Assembly: GCA_045537455.1 (NCBI GenBank)
Contig: JAZSPM010000049.1
Coordinates: 1-10,029 of the forward strand
Length of the DNA: 10,029 bases
Direction: 5' to 3'
DNA from: Ornithomonoglobus_A sp045537455
GTDB taxonomy: Bacteria > Bacillota > Clostridia > UBA1381
The position numbers and the translations under genes were made by a program. Positions 1-4,944 of this stretch are shown piece by piece. Every line of letters begins with the position of its first letter. Positions within the stretch are counted from its first letter, which is position 1. The notes beneath the pieces were generated by a model. That model was not told the origin of the DNA and did not search any database. It was given only the letters and a program-made list of their open reading frames with translations.

Positions 1-66
1 GATGAAGCGGCGGCGGTCAAACTTCAAAGTATATTCTGCCCTGCTGATAAAACGCAAACAGGCTAA
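1..66 (+). CDS. C-terminal fragment of an unidentified protein, possibly a tyrosine recombinase/integrase
   Basis: Frame 1 is open from the left edge and stops at TAA 64-66, giving a 21-residue tail (DEAAAVKLQSIF followed by CPADKTQTG). The amphipathic 'E-AA-KLQ-IF' pattern resembles the last helix of many Firmicute phage or ICE tyrosine recombinases, which follows the catalytic tyrosine. The catalytic motif itself lies outside the window, so this is a guess from a short tail. Frame 2 is also open from the edge (to a stop at 74-76) but gives an Arg/Lys-rich sequence with no family flavour. The gene would converge on yajC and share the hairpin at 136-173. An 11-bp tandem repeat follows the stop. 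Confidence 0.35.
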   Translation, partial: DEAAAVKLQSIFCPADKTQTG

Positions 67-72
67 TACCAT

Positions 73-94
73 ATAACGGACAAATAACGGACAA
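73..94. repeat. 11-bp tandem direct repeat (ATAACGGACAA x2)
   Basis: ATAACGGACAA occurs at 73-83 and again, perfectly, at 84-94, seven bases after the stop of the left-edge gene. The repeat is seen directly. Short direct repeats next to an integrase gene can be arm-type integrase binding sites or part of an attachment site, but nothing else here proves that role. The rest of 67-135 is AT-rich and shows no other signal. Confidence 0.6.
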
Positions 95-135
95 AATGAA
101 AAAAAGCTCTTAAAAAGCACTTATAAAATCAAAAC

Positions 136-173
136 AAAAAACGGCTAAAACTACAGTGTTCAAGCCGTTTTTT
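136..173 (-). terminator. Rho-independent terminator of yajC, potentially bidirectional
   Basis: AAAAAACGGCT (136-146) pairs perfectly with AGCCGTTTTTT (163-173) around a 16-nt loop. Because the stem is flanked by A-runs on one side and T-runs on the other, each strand gives a hairpin followed by a U tract. It lies 47 bases past the yajC stop on the minus strand and 69 bases past the stop of the left-edge gene on the plus strand, so it may serve both. Confidence 0.75.
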
Positions 174-220
174 CTTTACTTGCATATCATCAAGATTATG
201 TTTGCTCAATTAATACTTAA

Positions 221-631
221 TTAGTTGGAAAGCTTTTTCTCAACTGTCTTTATTGAGTCTCTTTCCATTTTGATATAGCTTACCTGTCCCGGTGTACCGA
301 CATTTCCTGTTTCAATAACAACAGTGTTATCCTTTATTCTATCAATCTTACCCATGATGCCTCCGATAGTAACAATTTTATCTCCTACCTTCATTGAGTC
401 AAGCATCTTCTTGTTTTCCTTTTCACGCTTACGCTGAGGTCTTATCATCATAAAGTACATAAGAACTATGATAAGTATAAGCGGAAGGAATGATGAAATC
501 AATGCTCCTATTCCCATTGCAGCATCCGGAGCAGCAGCTCCTGTACCGTTTGCAACATATCCTGCTGCATCTATAGCTTCCTGAGAAACCGTTCCTCCTG
601 CAGCTAAGGCAGTAATACCAAATAAATTCAT
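221..631 (-). CDS. yajC: Preprotein translocase accessory subunit YajC
   Basis: This 136-residue protein is the YajC subunit, a small single-pass membrane protein that associates with SecDF and the SecYEG channel in the cytoplasmic membrane. A roughly 20-residue hydrophobic segment at about residues 41-62 is followed immediately by the family hallmark YFMMIRPQRKREKE and then a soluble domain (KVGDKIVTIGGIMGKI...) with the usual beta-rich pattern. The N-terminus carries about 40 extra residues, Ala/Gly-rich, ahead of the membrane helix, compared with the short N-terminus of E. coli YajC (about 110 aa in total). The ATG at 631 is chosen because AAGGAG lies about 8 bases upstream. An in-frame ATG at 667 would add 12 residues across that Shine-Dalgarno site and is rejected. 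The gene has its own promoter in the yajC-mecA gap and a terminator downstream. In many Clostridia yajC sits near tgt, which is not in this window. Confidence 0.95.
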   Translation of the reverse strand: MNLFGITALAAGGTVSQEAIDAAGYVANGTGAAAPDAAMGIGALISSFLPLILIIVLMYFMMIRPQRKREKENKKMLDSMKVGDKIVTIGGIMGKIDRIKDNTVVIETGNVGTPGQVSYIKMERDSIKTVEKKLSN

Positions 632-672
632 GTTTATTTTCTCCTTTTTTCTTAGTTTTAGATACATTTGTC

Positions 673-701
673 AGTATATCATATATTTTCCGTATTTGCA
701 A
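673..701 (-). promoter_or_regulatory. Sigma-A promoter of yajC
   Basis: On the minus strand, TTGCAA (701-696) and TATACT (678-673) are separated by 17 bases, and TG-A precedes the -10 hexamer (extended -10). It ends about 40 bases upstream of the chosen yajC ATG. There is no terminator between mecA and yajC, so mecA read-through may add to yajC expression. Confidence 0.65.
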
Positions 702-718
702 GCATTATTTTAATAAAT

Positions 719-1348
719 TCATATTTTGTTAATTTTTCTCAGATTTTCAGCCATAGAAATCAGTTCTTCATTTTTTGCAACAAATTCACCGTATTCACGG
801 ACTCTTATATGCTGATTCCTGTACGCAAGCTCTTTGCTTGAAAACTCTCTCAACACGCTTATTACCTCACACAGATTTTTTTCTTCTTCAAAATACGGAT
901 TTTCAAAGTCAAGCAAATAGCAATAACCATTTTCCATCCTGTATAATGAATTTGTACTGTGTACTTCATCGTTTATCATCGTAACAGCCTTACACAAATC
1001 ATCAAAGCTTTCAAAATAATATGTACCCGTGCCCTTGCGTTTTTCATTCACACGTGCAATTATCCGCTTTCCGTTTCTGACTGTTTCCGTAACACCTTTA
1101 CTTACACAATTTATTTTACTTATTAAAATAGTCATTCCGTCACCCATGCTCTGAGCCTCAACAACCACCTGACCGTTGTGCAGATTAAATCCCGTTTCCT
1201 TATGAACAGTGTCCATTATTTTAAATAAAAAATTATGAAGCTCTGCTGAATTTCTTGAAAGACGCTCTGCGTTTATATCAAACCCCATCATATCATCACC
1301 CGTAAGAGTTACTCTTACCTTATTGGAGTTAAGCTTTTCTATTCTCAT
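719..1348 (-). CDS. mecA: MecA-family adaptor protein for ClpCP
   Basis: The 209-residue product matches the MecA/YpbH family in length (B. subtilis MecA is 218 aa) and layout. The N-terminal substrate-binding domain (about 1-80) begins with the characteristic MRIEKLNSNKVRVTLTGDD. A basic, variable linker (about 80-110) follows, then a C-terminal domain (about 110-209: YYFESFDDLCKAV..., LYRMENGYCYLLDF) that in the family binds the ClpC ATPase and promotes its assembly. In B. subtilis MecA delivers ComK to ClpCP; the substrate here is unknown. The start at 1348 is supported by GGAAGGGG about 8-10 bases upstream and by the family N-terminus. The same frame is open to an ATG at 1429, but the extra 27 residues (MYKLFAQYGG...) do not look like family sequence. 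It lies upstream of yajC on the same strand and is divergent from the spoIIQ-like gene. Confidence 0.9.
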   Translation of the reverse strand: MRIEKLNSNKVRVTLTGDDMMGFDINAERLSRNSAELHNFLFKIMDTVHKETGFNLHNGQVVVEAQSMGDGMTILISKINCVSKGVTETVRNGKRIIARVNEKRKGTGTYYFESFDDLCKAVTMINDEVHSTNSLYRMENGYCYLLDFENPYFEEEKNLCEVISVLREFSSKELAYRNQHIRVREYGEFVAKNEELISMAENLRKINKI

Positions 1349-1449
1349 CCTGATACCCCTTCCTGTCAATAAGCACTGATGCTCTATAATATTCCGTAAT
1401 CCCCCATACTGTGCGAAGAGCTTGTACATATACTTACTGATACTTATCT

Positions 1450-1478
1450 ATTATACTACAAAAAACTTCATTTGGGAA
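1450..1478 (-). promoter_or_regulatory. Probable sigma-A promoter of mecA
   Basis: On the minus strand TTCCCA (1478-1473) and a perfect TATAAT (1455-1450) are 17 bases apart. The -35 matches 4 of 6 consensus bases. Transcription from here would give mecA an untranslated leader of about 95 bases. No recognisable riboswitch or attenuator fold was found in the leader by eye. Confidence 0.5.
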
Positions 1479-1539
1479 TACCTTTTTGAAAATTTATTTT
1501 TAAAATATATGGGACACGGGGAATTTTTCTGATTAACAG

Positions 1540-1568
1540 GTATAATCAGGTAATTACAGGGTAATAAT
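1540..1568 (+). promoter_or_regulatory. Possible sigma-F (forespore) promoter of the spoIIQ-like operon
   Basis: GTATA (1540-1544) and GGTAATAAT (1560-1568) are 15 bases apart. They match the Bacillus sigma-F consensus, roughly GYWTA / GGnnAnAnT, at every specified base. The spacer is at or one base below the usual length. B. subtilis spoIIQ is a classic sigma-F gene, which fits the downstream product. A TATAAT at 1541-1546 overlaps the -35 element and could be read as a sigma-A -10, but no sigma-A -35 lies 16-18 bases upstream of it. The leader would be very short (about 15-20 nt). Confidence 0.5.
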
Positions 1569-1592
1569 ACCAATACAAAGGAGGTCATGAAA

Positions 1593-2321
1593 ATGGCAAA
1601 TGAAAAAAACTCAAAAAGGCTGCCGGGCTTTTACATAGCACTGTGCTGCTGTGTATTGGTTATCGGTATAGCCGGATATTTTACTGAACGACAAGATACC
1701 AAACCTCAGGATACAAACCGTATAGTAAGCAAGACTGAAATTCAAGGAGAAGTCCTCCCTACTGCATCAGTAATACCTGAAGTTATATCAGTAAACGAAA
1801 CTATAACTATTGAAGAACCCACACCGACAGAAGCACCTGTATCAGAACCTACGGAAGCTCCGCCCGAATATACAGTGGACAACCCCGATGTAATGGAAAC
1901 AGCTATTCAGGTTGAAGCAGAAGAACTTATTTTCTCAATGCCTGCAAGCGGAGAGGTTCTTGCACAATATTCATCCGAGCTTTTATTTAACGAAGCTTTA
2001 GGCGACTACCGTGCACATAACGGAATTGATATAGCCGCAGACGAAGGCTGCAGTATCAGTGCGGCTGCCGACGGAACCGTTGATGATATTTACTCCAATG
2101 CCTTCGGTGACGGAATAACAATTTCTCATTCTGACGGGATCATTACCAAATATATGTGTCTTGGCGGAGTTGAAAATTTAAAAGCCGGTGACACAGTAAA
2201 AGCCGGTGATGTAATCGGTACAGTAGGTAAAAGCAAGGGCGAAAACGTAACAGAGCCGCATCTTCATTTTGAAGTTTTCAAAGACGGAATACCTGTTAAT
2301 CCAATGGAATATCTGAAATGA
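1593..2321 (+). CDS. spoIIQ: Membrane-anchored M23/LytM peptidase, SpoIIQ-like
   Basis: This 242-residue protein has a short charged N-terminus, one membrane helix (about 12-30, GFYIALCCCVLVIGIAGYF), a Thr/Pro/Glu-rich linker (about 45-95), and a C-terminal LytM/M23 domain (about 115-242). The zinc site looks complete: HNGID (H142, D146) and HLHFEV (H223, H225), plus H179 in the HSDG motif. B. subtilis SpoIIQ has lost one zinc ligand, whereas clostridial SpoIIQ proteins generally keep the site. The sequence before the first motif (LFNEALGDYRAHNGIDI) is typical of SpoIIQ, the forespore protein that pairs with SpoIIIAH across the intermembrane space during engulfment. The start at 1593 is chosen because GGAGG (1580-1584) lies 8 bases upstream; the in-frame ATG at 1587 is only 2 bases from it. 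It is coupled to the next gene by ATGA. It could be a general cell-wall M23 endopeptidase, but the context favours SpoIIQ. Confidence 0.75.
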   Translation: MANEKNSKRLPGFYIALCCCVLVIGIAGYFTERQDTKPQDTNRIVSKTEIQGEVLPTASVIPEVISVNETITIEEPTPTEAPVSEPTEAPPEYTVDNPDVMETAIQVEAEELIFSMPASGEVLAQYSSELLFNEALGDYRAHNGIDIAADEGCSISAAADGTVDDIYSNAFGDGITISHSDGIITKYMCLGGVENLKAGDTVKAGDVIGTVGKSKGENVTEPHLHFEVFKDGIPVNPMEYLK

Positions 2322-2680
2322 ATATCGAAAAAACAAAGAATATTTTAATTGTTGCCGCATATGTATTACTCATGGTACTGTTTTTCTTCGGTGGCTATAC
2401 GGTAGGCGGTATACAGCAAAAGCAGCTTGCTGTTGTTTCAACACCTCATCCAGATATTGTTCCGGCTGTGGCTATAGACGGCACTGCAAAATATCAGCTT
2501 ATCCTTATAAATTCAGAGCTTTTCCTCTATAAAAACAGCGGAAATATTCACGAGCTGTTATACTCGCATCCGATAACGGAGCACATCTTCCCTCCCGAGG
2601 ATATAGAAGAACTCAAACACGGAATATATTTCGACAAATTATCCGATGCACAAAGCCTCTTGGAGAACTTCGTCAGTTAA
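2318..2680 (+). CDS. Small membrane protein with BofC C-terminal-like domain
   Basis: The 120-residue product has one N-terminal membrane helix (about 8-32, ILIVAAYVLLMVLFFFGGYTVGG), a short linker, and a compact domain (about 55-120). That domain contains YQLILINSELFLYK, FPPEDIEELKHGIYF and the terminal LLENFVS. The pattern 'LxLYxx...FPxxDIEELxxGIxFxxLxxAxxLLENF' is what I associate with clostridial proteins carrying a BofC C-terminal domain. BofC is a forespore protein that restrains the SpoIVB signalling protease in Bacillus. The identification comes from memory of the family pattern rather than a search. The ATG overlaps the stop of the spoIIQ-like gene (ATGA, 2318-2321), so translation is probably coupled and the two are one transcription unit. 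A strong hairpin follows at 2734. Confidence 0.6.
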   Translation: MNIEKTKNILIVAAYVLLMVLFFFGGYTVGGIQQKQLAVVSTPHPDIVPAVAIDGTAKYQLILINSELFLYKNSGNIHELLYSHPITEHIFPPEDIEELKHGIYFDKLSDAQSLLENFVS

Positions 2681-2733
2681 TTATGAACTTTTTGTTAAAA
2701 GCTCAAAATAGAGGAAATAGAAGATTTTGAAAG

Positions 2734-2779
2734 AAAACAGGAGATTTTTACAGTTAATCTGTGGAAATCTCCTGTTTTT
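2734..2779 (+). terminator. Strong rho-independent terminator after the spoIIQ-like operon
   Basis: AAAACAGGAGATTT (2734-2747) pairs perfectly with AAATCTCCTGTTTT (2765-2778), a 14-bp stem. The loop contains a second short stem, ACAG (2750-2753) with CTGT (2759-2762). A run of five T ends the element. It lies 54 bases past the stop of the BofC-like gene and just before the groE promoter, and so insulates the two operons. Confidence 0.85.
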
Positions 2780-2784
2780 AGAGA

Positions 2785-2813
2785 TTGATTATTTTTACCA
2801 AAAAGCACATAAT
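2785..2813 (+). promoter_or_regulatory. Sigma-A promoter of groESL
   Basis: TTGATT (2785-2790) and CATAAT (2808-2813) are 17 bases apart, 4/6 and 5/6 matches to consensus. The predicted transcription start (about 2820) coincides with the first base of the CIRCE operator, so a repressor bound there would block initiation or early elongation. Confidence 0.75.
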
Positions 2814-2820
2814 AACCTTG

Positions 2821-2847
2821 TTAGCACTCAAAGAAGTTGAGTGCTAA
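2821..2847 (+). promoter_or_regulatory. CIRCE operator (HrcA binding site)
   Basis: TTAGCACTC (2821-2829), a 9-base spacer, and GAGTGCTAA (2839-2847) form a perfect match to the CIRCE consensus TTAGCACTC-N9-GAGTGCTAA. HrcA binds this inverted repeat and represses groE until heat or misfolded protein titrates GroEL. hrcA itself is not in the window; in Clostridia it usually heads the grpE-dnaK-dnaJ operon. Confidence 0.98.
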
Positions 2848-2898
2848 TAAAAATCTAAGTTAACTAAAGTTATAAATATAAAACAGGAGGTAATGGAA

Positions 2899-3171
2899 AT
2901 GACAATTAAACCATTAGCAGACAGAGTTGTTATCAAGATGCTTGAAGCTGAAGAAACAACAAAGAGCGGAATTATTCTTACATCAAAAGCACAGGAAAAG
3001 CCGCAGGTTGCAGAGGTAGTTGCAGTAGGCCCCGGCGACAAGGACGTTACAATGGAAGTAAAGGTAGGCGACAAGGTGCTTATCTCAAAATACGCTGGAA
3101 CAGAAGTAAAGGTTGACGGCGAGGAATACACAATCCTTAAGCAGTCAGACATTCTTGCAACAGTTGAATAA
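2899..3171 (+). CDS. groES: Co-chaperonin GroES (Hsp10)
   Basis: The 90-residue product begins MTIKPLADRVVIK and has the GroES fold signature: the mobile-loop region (EEETTKSGIILTSKAQEKP, about 14-33) that contacts GroEL, then the beta-barrel motifs EVVAVGPG, VKVGDKVLISKYAGTEV and EYTILKQSDILA. Seven GroES subunits cap the GroEL cylinder and close the folding chamber in the cytosol. The start at 2899 is preferred because GGAGG (2886-2890) is 8 bases upstream and the family N-terminus begins there. The in-frame ATG at 2893 is only 2 bases from that site. It is first in the CIRCE-controlled operon, with groEL 25 bases downstream. Confidence 0.98.
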   Translation: MTIKPLADRVVIKMLEAEETTKSGIILTSKAQEKPQVAEVVAVGPGDKDVTMEVKVGDKVLISKYAGTEVKVDGEEYTILKQSDILATVE

Positions 3172-3196
3172 TTTATAGAAAAGAGGAAGATTAATT

Positions 3197-4822
3197 ATGG
3201 CTAAGCAAATTAAATTCGGTCAGGACGCAAGACACTCTCTTGAGAGTGGTATCAATCAGCTTGCGGATACAGTAAAAATTACATTAGGCCCTAAGGGCAG
3301 AAACGTTGTACTTGACAAAAAGTTCGGTGCTCCGTTAATCACAAACGACGGTGTTACAATCGCAAAGGAAATTGAACTTGACGATGCATTTGAGAACATG
3401 GGTGCACAGCTTGTTAAGGAGGTTGCTACAAAGACAAACGACGTAGCAGGTGACGGTACAACAACCGCTACACTTCTTGCACAGGCACTTGTAAGAGAGG
3501 GCTTAAAAAATGTTGCAGCAGGCGCTAACCCTATGATTGTAAGAAAGGGTATTCAGAAGGCTGTTGACGCAGCAGTTGAAAAGCTTGTTGCTACTGCAAA
3601 GAAGGTTGACGGTAAAGAGGACATCGCAAGAGTTGCAGCAGTTTCAGCCGCTAACGAGGAAATCGGCGAGCTTATTGCAGAAGCGATGGAAAAGGTTACA
3701 TCAGACGGTGTTATCACTGTTGAGGAATCAAAGACAGCTGAAACATATTCAGAAATCGTTGAGGGTATGCAGTTTGACAGAGGCTACATCACACCTTACA
3801 TGGTAACAGATACAGACAAGATGGAAGCTGTTATAGACGATGCATTCATTCTTATCACAGACAAGAAAATTTCAAGCATTCAGGAAATTCTTCCGCTTCT
3901 TGAACAGCTTGTTCAGGCAGGCAAGAAGATGGTTATTATTGCTGAGGACGTTGAGGGCGAGGCTCTTTCAACACTTATCGTTAACAAGCTAAGAGGAACA
4001 TTCACTTGCGTTCCTGTTAAGGCTCCTGGCTTTGGCGACAGACGTAAGGAAATGCTTCAGGATATAGCTATTCTTACAGGCGGTCAGGTTATAAGCGAAG
4101 AGCTTGGTCTTGATTTGAAGGACACAACAATCGACCAGTTAGGCCGTGCAAGACAGGTTAAGATTCAGAAGGAAAACACAGTTATCGTTGACGGTATGGG
4201 TTCAAAGGACGCTATTGCCGACAGAGTTAACGTAATCAAAAACTCAATCGAGCAGACAACATCAGATTTCGACAGAGAGAAGCTTCAGGAAAGACTTGCA
4301 AAGCTTGCAGGCGGTGTTGCAGTTATCAAGGTTGGTGCTGCTACAGAAACTGAAATGAAAGAAATGAAGCTAAGAATAGAGGACGCTCTTGCAGCTACAA
4401 AGGCAGCAGTTGAGGAAGGTATAATCGCAGGTGGCGGAACAAGCTACATTGATGTTATCCCAACAGTTGCGGCACTTCTTGAAGCTACAGAGGGTGATGA
4501 AAAGACAGGTGTTCAGATAGTATTGAAGGCACTTGAAGAGCCATGCTGGCAGATTGCAAAGAATGCCGGTCTTGAGGGTTCAGTAATTGTTGACAAGGTT
4601 AAGAGCTGTAACGCAGGCATAGGCTACAACGCACTTACAGAGGAATACGTTGATATGCTTGCTTCAGGTATCGTTGACCCGGTTAAGGTTACAAGAAGTG
4701 CACTTCAGAACGCAGCTTCTGTTGCTTCAATGGTGCTTACAACAGAGAGCCTTGTTGCAGATAAGCCTGAGCCTCCGGCTCCTGCGCCTGCAATGGACCC
4801 GTCAATGGGCGGAATGTATTAA
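3197..4822 (+). CDS. groEL: Chaperonin GroEL (Hsp60)
   Basis: The 541-residue product is a full-length GroEL and starts MAKQIKFGQDARHSLESGINQ rather than with an extension. The nucleotide-binding motif NDVAGDGTTTA lies near residue 86, which holds the Asp that binds magnesium and ATP. The apical-domain sequence APGFGDRRKEML and the equatorial signature AAVEEGIIAGGG (about 402-414) are all present. Fourteen subunits form the double-ring chamber that refolds cytosolic proteins with GroES. GAGGAAG about 7 bases upstream supports the start. The C-terminal tail is short and unusual in detail: a Pro/Ala stretch (PEPPAPAPAMDPS) then MGGMY, with only one GGM unit and a terminal Tyr, where E. coli ends in several GGM repeats. 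A terminator follows 15 bases after the stop. Confidence 0.99.
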   Translation: MAKQIKFGQDARHSLESGINQLADTVKITLGPKGRNVVLDKKFGAPLITNDGVTIAKEIELDDAFENMGAQLVKEVATKTNDVAGDGTTTATLLAQALVREGLKNVAAGANPMIVRKGIQKAVDAAVEKLVATAKKVDGKEDIARVAAVSAANEEIGELIAEAMEKVTSDGVITVEESKTAETYSEIVEGMQFDRGYITPYMVTDTDKMEAVIDDAFILITDKKISSIQEILPLLEQLVQAGKKMVIIAEDVEGEALSTLIVNKLRGTFTCVPVKAPGFGDRRKEMLQDIAILTGGQVISEELGLDLKDTTIDQLGRARQVKIQKENTVIVDGMGSKDAIADRVNVIKNSIEQTTSDFDREKLQERLAKLAGGVAVIKVGAATETEMKEMKLRIEDALAATKAAVEEGIIAGGGTSYIDVIPTVAALLEATEGDEKTGVQIVLKALEEPCWQIAKNAGLEGSVIVDKVKSCNAGIGYNALTEEYVDMLASGIVDPVKVTRSALQNAASVASMVLTTESLVADKPEPPAPAPAMDPSMGGMY

Positions 4823-4836
4823 TAAATATAGATAAC

Positions 4837-4867
4837 AAAACCTCAGACACAGCATCTGAGGTTTTTT
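4837..4867 (+). terminator. Rho-independent terminator of groESL
   Basis: AAAACCTCAGA (4837-4847) pairs with TCTGAGGTTTT (4855-4865) around a 7-base loop and runs into a T tract to 4867. It starts 15 bases after the groEL stop codon. Confidence 0.92.
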
Positions 4868-4876
4868 ATTTTTTTA

Positions 4877-4905
4877 TTGACATTATAAGCAAATAATGGT
4901 ACAAT
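4877..4905 (+). promoter_or_regulatory. Near-consensus extended sigma-A promoter of the YD-repeat secreted protein
   Basis: A perfect TTGACA (4877-4882), a 17-base spacer and TACAAT (4900-4905), with TG-G directly before the -10 (extended -10). It is one of the best sigma-A matches in the window. It begins ten bases after the groEL terminator, so the downstream gene is independently transcribed. Confidence 0.82.
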
Positions 4906-4944
4906 TATTATAGACAACTTAGTTTTAGAGAGGAGATTACAAAC

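Noticed and set aside
632..667. Twelve-residue N-terminal extension of YajC from the ATG at 667
   Set aside because: It would include the AAGGAG site as coding sequence and lacks its own ribosome binding site.
1518..1546. Sigma-A promoter reading with TATAAT at 1541-1546 ahead of the spoIIQ-like gene
   Set aside because: The bases 17 upstream of it (GGGGAA at 1518-1523) are unlike TTGACA and there is no TG extension. The sigma-F reading fits the gene better.
1587..1592. ATG at 1587 as start of the spoIIQ-like gene, and the parallel ATG at 2893 for groES
   Set aside because: In both cases GGAGG ends only 2 bases before that ATG and 8 bases before the next in-frame ATG, which also matches the GroES family N-terminus.
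2844..3152. Minus-strand open frame across groES
   Set aside because: It is antisense to a certain groES, has no Shine-Dalgarno site and gives a Ser/Thr-rich shadow protein.
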